Positions 27,020 through 35,458 of a DNA stretch of 64,000 nt are shown one piece after another. The position numbers and the translations under genes are program-made. Each line of letters begins with the position of its first letter. Position 1 is the first letter of the stretch. The notes beneath the pieces were generated by a model. The model searched no databases. It saw only the letters and a program-made list of their open reading frames with translations, and was not told where the DNA came from. This DNA comes from Onstottus_B arcticum (GTDB lineage: Bacteria; Acidobacteriota; Blastocatellia; UBA7656): positions 1 through 64,000 of the forward strand of contig JBBPIE010000009.1 in the NCBI GenBank assembly GCA_038040485.1, written 5' to 3'.

Positions 27020-27787
27020 TTAGAAGCGCTCCGTTCTGACCGCAATCCCAGCGATGGAAGCGCGCACCTGAATCACAAACGATGTCACGTCCTCAATTTC
27101 TCTATCGACGCGAAGCGTTTGTTCTGTCAGTTTAGACACCCTTTGGTCGCCCAGCTCAAAACTGCCGAGACTACTAACCGCTTTATATGCACGCGTCGTC
27201 GGAATACGATGAAGGAAAAGCAGGTGGCGCCCTCCTTCAATCAAGGGCTTGAAAGAAACATCTACTGTCTCGACTACTTTCCCCTCAATCTGAATTCTTC
27301 CCCCAGGTCTGGTGACAACGATTTCAGTTCGAGGAATGATGCGGTCAGAGGCGTAGTCCTTCAAAACCTCGTCAACAGTCACTTCATAATCGGTGAAGAC
27401 GAAATCTTCGCTTTCTGTCATCTGAGATGAGCTACTCTTTACTCTCCCGATAACCACTGCGTCTGCAGCGCACGCGAGTTCTCTCAGAAAAGAGGCAAGA
27501 CTAATGGGCGATGGGTTTCGGGTTGAACCTTCCCACGGCGGGCCCACCTTGATCAGTACACCCGGCATACCGGATAACTGCTCTGGGATACTCTTTAGTC
27601 CTGTCGAGTATTCCCCATAAAGCTTACTATGTTCCTTCTGCTGTGCACTCATTATTCCTTTTTGAACCCGCGTCGGCTGGTCTTGTAGTGAGGAGCCTCC
27701 GGAGCTACTAAAGGCTTGATTGATCCCTAGACCAGCGACTACTACGATTGCCACAATGATGATTGGCTTCACGATAATTAGCTTCAC
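27020..27787 (-). CDS. Exported protein of unknown function, paralogue 1
   Basis: I chose GTG 27787, which has GGAGG upstream and opens directly into a membrane helix (VKLIIVKPIIIVAIVVVAG); an in-frame start at 27862 would add 25 odd residues. The roughly 255-residue product has ADAVVIGRVKSSSS near 110, FTDYEVTVDEVLKDY near 130 and GGRHLLFLHRIP near 185, matching the next gene in the operon. It is the first of three genes: two paralogues, then a matrixin-like protease. Function unknown. Confidence 0.7.
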   Translation of the reverse strand: MKLIIVKPIIIVAIVVVAGLGINQAFSSSGGSSLQDQPTRVQKGIMSAQQKEHSKLYGEYSTGLKSIPEQLSGMPGVLIKVGPPWEGSTRNPSPISLASFLRELACAADAVVIGRVKSSSSQMTESEDFVFTDYEVTVDEVLKDYASDRIIPRTEIVVTRPGGRIQIEGKVVETVDVSFKPLIEGGRHLLFLHRIPTTRAYKAVSSLGSFELGDQRVSKLTEQTLRVDREIEDVTSFVIQVRASIAGIAVRTERF

Positions 27788-28263
27788 GATTTGTACCTCC
27801 GATCCTGAGTATTCAATTGCCCTTAAAAGTTGGCTCGACCAATGAAGAGAACCGAAACACACCCAACCAAACGGTTACTTCAATAAGCCAATTAGATTGT
27901 TGGCAGAAACAAAGGCTTCCGGTCAAGCGGTCGAACCTATGCGAGCCGAATCACCCTTCGCTCCGTTCTAACTCAACTTGTCGTGCACTGCAAGTGTGGT
28001 GCCTTCTCAGTTCACCGAAGCTCACTCTCATAACAATCTTCAGATGCAGTCAGATCCAATGTAGCAGTTGATCTTACTGTCCGAATGAAGCTGTATATCT
28101 TACACAATCGTGCAGGTAGAAAGCTCACGGTAATGAGCGCCCGAAAGTAGAACAGTCAATGTAGTCCCGGAGAATCGCTGTGATATGAAGCGTTAGACTA
28201 ACGGCCCAGGGTTTGATTCTTGGAAGGAAAGAGTGGTGTGTGACTACCCGCGAGGACGAGGAC
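27788..28263. other. Intergenic region upstream of the exported-protein operon
   Basis: About 475 bases between the operon start and the 3' end of the next minus-strand gene. It must hold the operon promoter, but I cannot point to a clear -35/-10 pair. No gene, tRNA or strong repeat is visible. Confidence 0.5.
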
Positions 28264-28953
28264 TCAGCCTGCTGTGAGGAGCTTATTCAACTCGTCCACC
28301 TGCTCACGAGCAACGCGAACGTCGACCTTCCTTATGAAAACAGCGTCGACTAGCGAACTATACGCACCTTGCAGGTTGCGCTCGGCTTCATTGACCGGAG
28401 CGAGCCGGACGTTTAGTTGAAGCGCGTTCAAGTCCGCGGGAACTCCGAGAGCGCGTCCGTCGAGCGGCGCAAGCTTGAAGTAAAGCACTCCGCAGAACGA
28501 AAGGGCGCCGGTGCTTTCGACGATCGGTAAGTCTGGCCGGACGGGCGCGAGGTCAGCGGGCATCTTCTGGCGCGGCGGAGCGGTTCCGATTCCGCTTTGC
28601 GCGCTGATGAGCGTAGCTTCCACGTTGTCGATGCCGTGACGAATCGCCGGGAGGCCGGGGCGTTGGACGACCACGGTGAGATTGCCCGAAAGCATGGCTA
28701 CCACATTCCGAAATGAGCCTGAACTCAACATCCGAGTGGAGGCCAGGCGGCGTCGGCCGGCCAGTGCGGCTGTCGAAACGCCTACCAACCCGAGCACTGC
28801 CTTCGCGTGAGAGTAGGTGAATTCGTAGTTCACGCCGGCGACTTCGAAGCTGCCGACGAAGTTCCGCCCGCGCATCACCGCCGCGATCGAGTGCAGCTTC
28901 GGTGCTTTCGCCGCCGTTCTTGCCCTTGCACGCTTCTGTATTATTCCGAACAT
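28264..28953 (-). CDS. Unrecognised protein downstream of a GMC oxidoreductase
   Basis: From ATG 28953 (GAGGGAGCA just upstream) the product has about 229 residues, is basic at the N-terminus and shows no clear membrane segment. Visible stretches include FVGSFEVAGVNYEFTYS near 40 and NALQLNVRLAPVNEAERN near 175. I do not recognise a family. It lies 42 bases after the GMC oxidoreductase stop on the same strand and may be its partner. Classical small subunits of such enzymes look different, so this is only positional. Confidence 0.55.
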   Translation of the reverse strand: MFGIIQKRARARTAAKAPKLHSIAAVMRGRNFVGSFEVAGVNYEFTYSHAKAVLGLVGVSTAALAGRRRLASTRMLSSGSFRNVVAMLSGNLTVVVQRPGLPAIRHGIDNVEATLISAQSGIGTAPPRQKMPADLAPVRPDLPIVESTGALSFCGVLYFKLAPLDGRALGVPADLNALQLNVRLAPVNEAERNLQGAYSSLVDAVFIRKVDVRVAREQVDELNKLLTAG

Positions 28954-28995
28954 TGCTCCCTCAATCAGCAATTCGAAATCCGCGATCCGGAGATA

Positions 28996-30705
28996 CTAAA
29001 GACCGCCCCGCTTGTACTCATCCTCGATCTTATCGCAAGCCCGCATGGTTAGCGCCAGTATCGTCAGAGTCGGATTCTGATTCGCGCTCGTGACGAAGCT
29101 CGCTCCGTCGATCACGAACAGGTTCTTCACGTCCCAGCTTTGATTGAATTTGTTCAACACCGAAGTCTTCCTGTCGGTTCCCATCCGAGCCGTGCCTAAC
29201 TCGTGAATGATCCTCCCCGGAGCACTCATGCGCGTGCCCATCGAAACAACTTCGGCGCCCGCAGCTTTCATGGTCTCCTGCATCGTCTCGATCGAATCCC
29301 GCGCCATCTCGCGTTCGTTGTCCGAGTACTGGCAGCGAATCTTCAACACCGGAATGCCCCACGCATCGACTACTCCGTCCGGGTCGATCTCGGCGTAGTT
29401 CTCGAAGCGCGGCAGCATCTCAGCTCGAACCGTCATGCTGACCGGCGTCGAGTAGTAGTGGCGCACTCGCTTCTTGTACTCCGAGCCGAAGCCCGGCGTC
29501 ATCTGCGCGTTCTTGGCGAAGGCCGGATTCTGACGCGAGCCCGAGCCGCACTCGAATCCGTAGCCGCGAACAAATCGCTGCTGCTTTGTCTCCTTGCTGA
29601 TGTTCCTGAAGCGCGGGACCAACAATCCTGACGTCTTGCCGTCTTCGTTAACCGGATCGCGGCCGGCCAGCACGTTAAAGTACCCGCTGATGAAGATCCC
29701 GCCGAAGTGATCCATCAAGTAGTGCCCAAGCTTGCCGGAGGAATTGCCGAGCCCGTTCGGATGCTGGCGCGACTTCGAGTTCAGCAGTATTCGAGTCGAC
29801 TCGAGCGTCGAAGCACCCAGCACGATCACCTTCGCAAACTCTTCGCGCTCCTGACGAGTCACACGGTCGACCAGGGCGACTCCCTTCGCTTTGCCGGTGT
29901 TTGGATCGACGATTATGTGGCGAACTATCGAGTTTGTCCGCAGCGTCATTCGGCCGGTCGCTTCCGCAACAGGCAGAGTCGAAGAAAGCGAGTTGAACAT
30001 TGCCCCCACGTCGCAGCCGTCTCCGCAGTTGCCGCAGTAGTGACACCGCGCGCGCTTCTTCATCCACGGTTTGGGCGGCGCGGTCAGCATCGCGACTCGC
30101 ATCGGAATGCCGTGACGCCCGATCTTCTGTGCGCCCCGGCGAAGCATCTGCTCGCCGCAGTTCAGCTTCATTGGCGGTTGGAAGTTTCCATCCGGTAAGT
30201 TGGGTAATCCGTCTCGCGAGCCGCTTACGCCGATAAACTCTTCGGCTTTGTCGTAGTAGGGCGCAAGCTCTTCGTAGCTGATCGGCCAATCGTCGCCGAA
30301 GCCGTCGTGGGTCGCTGCTTTGAAATCGAGATCCGAAAGTCGATACGACATTCGACCCCAATGCAGCGTCTTGCCGCCGACTATACGCGCGCGCACCCAG
30401 AGGAACGGTTTGCCAGGTTCGGTTGTGTAAGGGTGTTCGGTGTCTTTTACATAGAACTGGCGGCTGAACTCGCCGGCGGTGGCTTGCATCCACTGGTCCT
30501 GGTCTTTCCAACCGGGAGCGCCGAAGCCTCGATACATCGACTCGTAAGGCCAGCGGTGCGAGCTGAGGTCGCGTTCGGGATTCACGGGAGGGCCGGCTTC
30601 GAGCACGAGCACTTCCATGCCTCGCTCGGTCAATTCCTTGGCGGCCATGCCTCCGGAGGCGCCCGACCCGATGATGATTGCGTCGTAGATTTTCTGCTTC
30701 GCCAC
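28996..30705 (-). CDS. GMC-family oxidoreductase (sugar/alcohol dehydrogenase type), copy 1
   Basis: The 569-residue FAD enzyme starts at GTG 30705 with GGAGGG upstream. DAIIIGSGASGGMAAKELTE near residue 8 is the FAD Rossmann motif. CHYCGNCGDGCDVGAMFNS near 225 is a Cys-rich loop. The end has IIHELGTARMGTD with the active-site His and SANQNPTLTILALTMRACDK with the Asn. This branch resembles the large subunits of glucose/fructose/glucoside-3-dehydrogenases. It faces a second GMC gene across two isomerase-like genes. Oxidation of sugars to 3-keto sugars is likely but unproven. Confidence 0.82.
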   Translation of the reverse strand: MAKQKIYDAIIIGSGASGGMAAKELTERGMEVLVLEAGPPVNPERDLSSHRWPYESMYRGFGAPGWKDQDQWMQATAGEFSRQFYVKDTEHPYTTEPGKPFLWVRARIVGGKTLHWGRMSYRLSDLDFKAATHDGFGDDWPISYEELAPYYDKAEEFIGVSGSRDGLPNLPDGNFQPPMKLNCGEQMLRRGAQKIGRHGIPMRVAMLTAPPKPWMKKRARCHYCGNCGDGCDVGAMFNSLSSTLPVAEATGRMTLRTNSIVRHIIVDPNTGKAKGVALVDRVTRQEREEFAKVIVLGASTLESTRILLNSKSRQHPNGLGNSSGKLGHYLMDHFGGIFISGYFNVLAGRDPVNEDGKTSGLLVPRFRNISKETKQQRFVRGYGFECGSGSRQNPAFAKNAQMTPGFGSEYKKRVRHYYSTPVSMTVRAEMLPRFENYAEIDPDGVVDAWGIPVLKIRCQYSDNEREMARDSIETMQETMKAAGAEVVSMGTRMSAPGRIIHELGTARMGTDRKTSVLNKFNQSWDVKNLFVIDGASFVTSANQNPTLTILALTMRACDKIEDEYKRGGL

Positions 30706-30725
30706 TCGCCCTCCGAGCTAACATC

Positions 30726-30742
30726 ACAAGCTGGCAGCTTGT
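30726..30742. repeat. ACAAGCT-GGC-AGCTTGT palindrome
   Basis: A perfect 7+3+7 palindrome upstream of GMC copy 1. A related sequence, GCAAGCTGGCAGCGTGCGCC, occurs inside the membrane glycosyltransferase gene at 57269, so this is a dispersed repeat. Confidence 0.7.
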
Positions 30743-30842
30743 GCCACGTCGACGCGCGGAAGCTATCATGGCGTTCCGCAGCGAAGCAAGATCGTACCCT
30801 TGTCACACTCTGAGGTTGTGGGTATGATGCGACCCGGCCGAG

Positions 30843-30909
30843 GTAGCATAGGCTTTAGCCTGTGCGGCGCGCTTCGGGCGAACCTGGCACAGACTAAAGT
30901 CTATGCTAC
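30843..30909. repeat. AGACTTTAGTCT-type inverted repeat, copy 2
   Basis: Arms 30843-30864 and 30888-30909 match the family with two base changes in the left arm (GGCTTTAGCC). The element ends 17 bases before the first isomerase gene and falls between it and divergent GMC copy 1, in the likely promoter or leader region. Confidence 0.88.
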
Positions 30910-30926
30910 GTCTGCGGTGAGGGACT

Positions 30927-31799
30927 ATGAACGATCGTCTAACCAGAAGACAGTTCAGCAAAGGCGCGGTCGCGGGCGCGGCAGCGCTTTCACTGAGAGG
31001 CACAATGCGTAGCCAGCCGTTCGACAAGCTGAAGCCATCCGTGTTCGGCGGCATTCAAGTCGGAGTGCAGAGCTACACGTTTCGCACTTTCAGCGTCGAC
31101 AAGATGATCGAAGCGATGGTCTCGATTGGCTTGAGCAGCATCGAGCTGTGGGATGGACACCTCAACCCGATGAAGGCTTCTGAAGCCGATTTCAAGACGG
31201 CTAAGAAAAAGTTCGACGACGCCGGGATCAAGGTCAACGCCTACTGTGTCAACTTCCCAATCACCTCCACGGACGAGCATCTGGATCGCGGTTTCAACGG
31301 GGCCTTGCTGCTTGGGACTAGCGTGATGACCGCGTCGGTCAAAAAGCCAATCGTGCCGAGGCTCGATCAGTGGTGCCAGAAGTACAAGATCAAACTCGGG
31401 CTTCACAATCACTGGTTTGGCTACGCTGGATTCAAGGGCGACAAGACTCAGGAGTTTGAAACGCCTGATGACTTCGCCGGCGCATTGAAGGGCGCGTCGA
31501 AGTATATGAGCATCAACCTCGACATCGGGCATTTTTTTGCGGCGGGGTTCGATCCGGTCGAGTACATCCGCGAGCATCACGATCGCATCGTCAGCCTGCA
31601 CATCAAGGACAGAGACAAAGACGCGGACCACACGCAGCGCCGTTTCGGCGAAGCGGCAACGCCGATAGCCGAGACAATGAAGCTAATCAAGGAGATCAAG
31701 TTCAAGTACGCGGCCAATATCGAATACGAGCCTGAAGCGGCGAACCCGGTCGAAGGAACGCGAACGGCATTTGAGTATATGAAGCGCACGCTGTCGTGA
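30927..31799 (+). CDS. Twin-arginine-exported sugar phosphate isomerase/epimerase-like protein 1
   Basis: The 290-residue product starts MNDRLTRRQFSKGAVAGAAA, a twin-arginine signal (RRQFSKG). The AP-endonuclease-2-like TIM barrel has GVQSYTFRTFS near 47, LGLHNHWFGY near 155, INLDIGHFFAAGFDP near 195 and SLHIKDRDKD near 220, giving metal ligands Glu/Asp/His. Relatives isomerise or epimerise sugars; some act on 3-keto sugars. Export suggests a periplasmic reaction beside the GMC enzymes. Confidence 0.8.
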   Translation: MNDRLTRRQFSKGAVAGAAALSLRGTMRSQPFDKLKPSVFGGIQVGVQSYTFRTFSVDKMIEAMVSIGLSSIELWDGHLNPMKASEADFKTAKKKFDDAGIKVNAYCVNFPITSTDEHLDRGFNGALLLGTSVMTASVKKPIVPRLDQWCQKYKIKLGLHNHWFGYAGFKGDKTQEFETPDDFAGALKGASKYMSINLDIGHFFAAGFDPVEYIREHHDRIVSLHIKDRDKDADHTQRRFGEAATPIAETMKLIKEIKFKYAANIEYEPEAANPVEGTRTAFEYMKRTLS

Positions 31800-31810
31800 G
31801 CGGTTCGTAG

Positions 31811-31828
31811 TTCCGCCTTCAGGCGGAA
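31811..31828. repeat. TTCCGCCTTCAGGCGGAA palindrome
   Basis: A perfect 18-bp palindrome just after the first isomerase stop. Related sequences occur near 43211-43232 and as paired arms at 53976-54074. It could act as a terminator hairpin. Confidence 0.75.
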
Positions 31829-31840
31829 GTTTGTTGCATC

Positions 31841-31956
31841 TCTCTGCGTAACCCTCTCCGTCTTTGCGTCTCCGCGGTTAGAGGGTTCGCAAATTGGTAA
31901 ACCTTGAAGTGCTCTCTAACCGCAGAGACACAGAGACGCGGAGGTTTACGCAGAGA
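31841..31956. repeat. Long inverted repeat with a conserved loop, copy 1
   Basis: Imperfect 43-base arms (31841-31883 and 31914-31956) enclose a loop whose sequence is the reverse complement of the loop in the element at 43244-43363. The two are therefore the same element in opposite orientation. It lies between the two isomerase genes and ends about 40 bases before the second start. Confidence 0.85.
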
Positions 31957-31998
31957 GGACCATCATCCGACGGGACTCAGAATAGACGGACTGAAGCG

Positions 31999-32865
31999 AT
32001 GATCAAACGGAGGCACTTTCTCAAACAGGCAGCAGGCGCGTCGGCGTTTGTCGCCGCTACGCCCTGGCTCGCCCGATCGCAGCCGCAATCGAAACCCAAC
32101 CCGGTAAGGCTCTCGGTCTGCATCGACATGATCCTGACCGAGGTCCCGTTCCTCGAGCGAATGGAGCGAATCAAAAAGCTCGGCTACCCCGCGTTCGAGT
32201 TCTGGGAGTGGAAGAACAAAGACGTCGAGGCAATCCTCAAAAAGAAGAATGAGCTTGGTCTCGAAATCGCTACGATTATGGGATCTGGTTGGAAGCACAT
32301 GAACTCCGAGGACGCGCGCAAGAACTTCGTGTCGGAGATCCAAGCGTCACTCGCAACCGCAAAGCGATTGGGAGTAAAGACGCTGATCGTGACTACCGGG
32401 TTTGAAGACAAGAAGATGCCGCGCTCGGAGCAGCACGCGAACTATGTCGCGGCTTTGAAGGCTGCCGTGCTGTTTGCCGAACAGGCTCAAGTAACACTGG
32501 TGCTCGAGCCGCTCAACATCAAAGTCGATCACCCGGGCTACTACTTGCAGACCGCGAAAGAGGGATTCGAGATGATCGATGAAGTCGGCAGCCCCGCGCT
32601 CAAGATGTTGTTCGACATTTATCACCACCAGATCATGGAAGGCAACGTGATTGCGGACATTACAAAGAACATCGCGAAGATCGCGCACTTTCACGTAGCC
32701 GACGTCCCGGGGCGTCACGAACCCGGCTCGGGAGAGATCAACTACGCGAACGTGTTCCGATCGATCGCGGCGTCGGGGTACCAGGGGTTCGTCGGTTTGG
32801 AGTACAAGCCTTCGCGCGCGGCTGATGAAACACTTCGGGAAGTGCTGAAGATCGCGGCGTCGTAG
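31999..32865 (+). CDS. Twin-arginine-exported sugar phosphate isomerase-like protein 2 (hydroxypyruvate-isomerase-like)
   Basis: I chose ATG 31999, which opens MIKRRHFLKQAAGASAFVAA, a twin-arginine signal (RRHFLKQ). A longer frame from 31894 would run through a repeat. The roughly 288-residue TIM-barrel protein has FPAFEFWEWKNKD-like sequence near 60, LVLEPLNIKVDHPGYYL near 170 and LKMLFDIYHHQIMEGNV near 205, like hydroxypyruvate isomerases. Its TAG stop (32863-32865) lies inside the left arm of a repeat, so the last residues may have changed when the repeat arrived. Confidence 0.8.
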   Translation: MIKRRHFLKQAAGASAFVAATPWLARSQPQSKPNPVRLSVCIDMILTEVPFLERMERIKKLGYPAFEFWEWKNKDVEAILKKKNELGLEIATIMGSGWKHMNSEDARKNFVSEIQASLATAKRLGVKTLIVTTGFEDKKMPRSEQHANYVAALKAAVLFAEQAQVTLVLEPLNIKVDHPGYYLQTAKEGFEMIDEVGSPALKMLFDIYHHQIMEGNVIADITKNIAKIAHFHVADVPGRHEPGSGEINYANVFRSIAASGYQGFVGLEYKPSRAADETLREVLKIAAS

Positions 32866-32931
32866 CATAGACTTTAGTCTGTGTGCCTTCGCCTTCGATC
32901 GACTACCTTCACAGACTAAAGTCTATGCTAC
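32862..32931. repeat. AGACTTTAGTCT-type inverted repeat, copy 3, overlapping a stop codon
   Basis: Arms 32862-32883 and 32910-32931 are perfect complements. The TAG in GTAGCAT at the left end is the stop of the preceding isomerase gene. The right end is 18 bases before the start of GMC copy 2. Confidence 0.92.
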
Positions 32932-32949
32932 TTCCGTTATGAGGCCTCT

Positions 32950-34650
32950 ATGGCAAAGGACGAAATCTACGACGCAATCATCGTCGGCTCGGGCGCGACA
33001 GGCGGGTGGGCGGCCAAGCAGCTCACCGAAAAAGGCATGCGAGTGATCGTGCTCGAAGCCGGACGCAAGCTTGACCCCAACAAAGACTTCAACGAGCACA
33101 CCTGGCCTTACGAAGTTAAGTACCGTGGCACGCTGGGCAACCGCGAAATCTTCCGCGCGCGCCAACCCATTCAGTCGAAGTGCTACGCGTGCAACGAGTA
33201 CGGCCATCACCTCTTCGTGGACGACATCGACAATCCCTACACCACGCCCGATCGCAAACAGTTCGACTGGATTCGCGGCCGCCAGGTCGGAGGCCGCACG
33301 CTCACCTGGGGACGACAGACCTATCGGCTTTCGGATTACGAGTTGAAGGCAGCGAGCCGCGACGGCTTTGGCGAAGACTGGCCGATCAGCTACGCCGAGC
33401 TTGCGCCCTACTACGACAAGGTCGAAGAGTTCATCGGCGTGAGCGGTTCTCACGAAGGAGTTGCGAATCTTCCCGATGGAAAGTTCTTACCGCCGATGAA
33501 GATGACTTGCGGTGAGTGGCTCCTCAAGAAGAGCGTCGAGCGCCGATGGAAGGACCGCCGTGTGATGATCGGCCGCGCCGCGATCCTGACTCAGCGGCAC
33601 AACGGGCGAGCCGCGTGTCACTGGTGCGGACACTGCGATCGCGGGTGCACTACGTCGTCATACTTCAGCAGTCCCGGCTCAACGCTTCCGGCTGCGGCGA
33701 AGACCGGCCGCCTCACGATGCGAACAAACGCAGTCGCGAGCCACGTCATCGTTGACACCAAGACCGGCAAAGCCAAAGGCGTTGCATGCATCGATCAGGT
33801 GACAAAGAAAGGCTTCGAAGTCTTTGGCAGAGTCGTGATGTTGTGCGCTTCGACGATTGAATCGACGCGCCTGCTGATGAACAGCTCGACTCGCCAGCAT
33901 CCGGCGGGGTTGGGGAACTCATCGGGCGTGCTGGGCCACTACTTGATGGACCACATCTTTCAGATCGCCGTTGGAGGAGTGGTTCCGGCCGTCGCAAACT
34001 ACCGGTACAACTTTGACGATGGGCGCGCCAACGGCATCTACATCCCAAAGTTTCGCAACGTCAACGATCGCCACCCGAACTTCATCCGCGGCTACGGCAT
34101 GCAAGGCGGCGTTCAGCGAGGCATGCTGCCGACTACGCTCAAGGCGATACCGGGTTTCGGATCGGAGTACAAGAAGCGAGTGCGTGAAGAGAAAGACCCC
34201 GCGCCGTTTTGGCTCGGTGCGTGGGGCGAGATGCTGCCTCGCAAGGAAAACCGCGTGACGATCAACAAAGAAGTGAAAGACGCGTGGGGAATTCCAGCGG
34301 CGCACATCGACTGCAGTCACGGCGACAACGAGAAGGCGATGGCTCGCGACATGCTCGAGAATCTGAACGAGATGGTTCACGAAGCGAAGTTCCAGGTCAC
34401 CTTCGGCAACCCGTTTCTCGCGTCACCCGGCTTGTGCATTCACGAGGTCGGCACCGCGCGAATGGGGAACGACAAGAAAACTTCGGTGCTCAACAGGTTC
34501 AATCAGAGTTGGGACGTCAAGAATCTGTTTGTGACCGACGGCGCGTGCTTTGTTTCGATCGGCTGTCAGAATCCTACGCTGACGATGATGGCGCTGACGG
34601 TCAGGGCGTGTGAGTACATTGTGGATGAGCAAAAACGAGGGAACCTGTAG
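32950..34650 (+). CDS. GMC-family oxidoreductase, copy 2
   Basis: The 566-residue paralogue of the minus-strand GMC enzyme shares its layout: DAIIVGSGATGGWAAKQLTE (FAD), HWCGHCDRGCTTSSYFSSPG near 220, CIHEVGTARMGND with the active-site His near 498, and SIGCQNPTLTMMALTVRACE with the Asn. The CxxCxxxC-type loop is shared by both copies. It follows two isomerase-like genes and precedes a DUF1080 gene. Oxidation of a sugar hydroxyl is the likely reaction; the acceptor is unknown. Confidence 0.82.
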   Translation: MAKDEIYDAIIVGSGATGGWAAKQLTEKGMRVIVLEAGRKLDPNKDFNEHTWPYEVKYRGTLGNREIFRARQPIQSKCYACNEYGHHLFVDDIDNPYTTPDRKQFDWIRGRQVGGRTLTWGRQTYRLSDYELKAASRDGFGEDWPISYAELAPYYDKVEEFIGVSGSHEGVANLPDGKFLPPMKMTCGEWLLKKSVERRWKDRRVMIGRAAILTQRHNGRAACHWCGHCDRGCTTSSYFSSPGSTLPAAAKTGRLTMRTNAVASHVIVDTKTGKAKGVACIDQVTKKGFEVFGRVVMLCASTIESTRLLMNSSTRQHPAGLGNSSGVLGHYLMDHIFQIAVGGVVPAVANYRYNFDDGRANGIYIPKFRNVNDRHPNFIRGYGMQGGVQRGMLPTTLKAIPGFGSEYKKRVREEKDPAPFWLGAWGEMLPRKENRVTINKEVKDAWGIPAAHIDCSHGDNEKAMARDMLENLNEMVHEAKFQVTFGNPFLASPGLCIHEVGTARMGNDKKTSVLNRFNQSWDVKNLFVTDGACFVSIGCQNPTLTMMALTVRACEYIVDEQKRGNL

Positions 34651-34651
34651 G

Positions 34652-34686
34652 GATTTTGGATTTGCGATTTTGGATTTTGGATTGAT
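34652..34686. repeat. GATTTTG heptamer repeat
   Basis: About five imperfect copies of GATTTTG/GATTTGC units lie just after the GMC copy 2 stop and before the DUF1080 gene. It is another 7-bp family distinct from the others here. Confidence 0.75.
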
Positions 34687-34701
34687 GGGAAGGTCGGCTG
34701 C

Positions 34702-35334
34702 TTGAAAGGCTGGGCGCAATTGAGAAAGAGAATACTAATAGTGGCTGGGTTGATCGCGTTTCTTTCGCTTACTGCGGTCGCGATGGCGCCTAAGAAGAGC
34801 GGGAAGTGGATCGACCTGTTCAATGGCAAGGACATGACCGGCTGGCGAATGGCCGGCAAAGGCAACTTCACCGTTGAAGACGGCGCGCTGGTGACTCACG
34901 GCGGAATGGGAATGCTCTGGTATGAAGGGCGCAAGTTTGGCAACTTCACGCTGCAAGTCGAGTGGAAGGTGAACAACAAGTGCAACAACTCGGGCGTGTT
35001 TGTTCGCTTCCCCGAAAAGAGCGACGACCCATGGCACGCCGTCAACAACGGCTATGAGATTCAAATCGACGACTGCGACAAGAAGGGGCTGATGTTTCAA
35101 ACCGGCTCCTTCTACAGTTTTCATCCAGCGGAGAAGCTTGCCTCGAAGCCCGCGGGCGAGTGGAACCTGTTTGAGATAACGGTCGTGGGACAGCGGTACA
35201 CCGTGAAGTTGAATGGCAAGAAAGTGAACGAGTTCGAAGGTACTCGCGGCAGCGAAGGGTACGTTGGCTTGCAGAACCACGATCTGATCTCGCGCGTGTC
35301 GTTCCGCCGCGTGCGAGTCAAAGAGATCAAATAA
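34702..35334 (+). CDS. DUF1080 protein (3-keto-disaccharide hydrolase-like)
   Basis: The roughly 210-residue protein has an N-terminal signal or anchor (ILIVAGLIAFLSLTAVAMA). The concanavalin-like DUF1080 domain follows: KWIDLFNGKDMTGWRM near 35, MLWYEGRKFGNFTLQVEW near 70 and NNSGVFVRFP near 95. Members characterised in gut Bacteroidota hydrolyse 3-keto glycosides. The start is uncertain: TTG 34702 or TTG 34720, both in frame. Its place between a GMC oxidoreductase and a transporter fits that role. Confidence 0.82.
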   Translation: MKGWAQLRKRILIVAGLIAFLSLTAVAMAPKKSGKWIDLFNGKDMTGWRMAGKGNFTVEDGALVTHGGMGMLWYEGRKFGNFTLQVEWKVNNKCNNSGVFVRFPEKSDDPWHAVNNGYEIQIDDCDKKGLMFQTGSFYSFHPAEKLASKPAGEWNLFEITVVGQRYTVKLNGKKVNEFEGTRGSEGYVGLQNHDLISRVSFRRVRVKEIK

Positions 35335-35349
35335 CGTTCGTAGCACCAG

Positions 35350-35426
35350 GTAGCATAGACTTTAGTCTGTGTCGGCAGCCCGCCAGATGCGACTTCAATC
35401 GGACACAGACTAAAAGTCTATGCTAC
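35350..35426. repeat. AGACTTTAGTCT-type inverted repeat, copy 4
   Basis: Arms 35350-35373 and 35402-35426; the right arm has one extra A. It ends 32 bases before the MFS transporter start, the third copy in this locus placed upstream of a gene. Confidence 0.9.
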
Positions 35427-35458
35427 AGAAAGCGGTACTACGAACCTGGAGACCGTAA

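Noticed and set aside
28150..28230. A tRNA-like stretch with GGTTTGATTC
   Set aside because: I could not fold a full cloverleaf with a paired acceptor stem and anticodon arm, so I do not call a tRNA.
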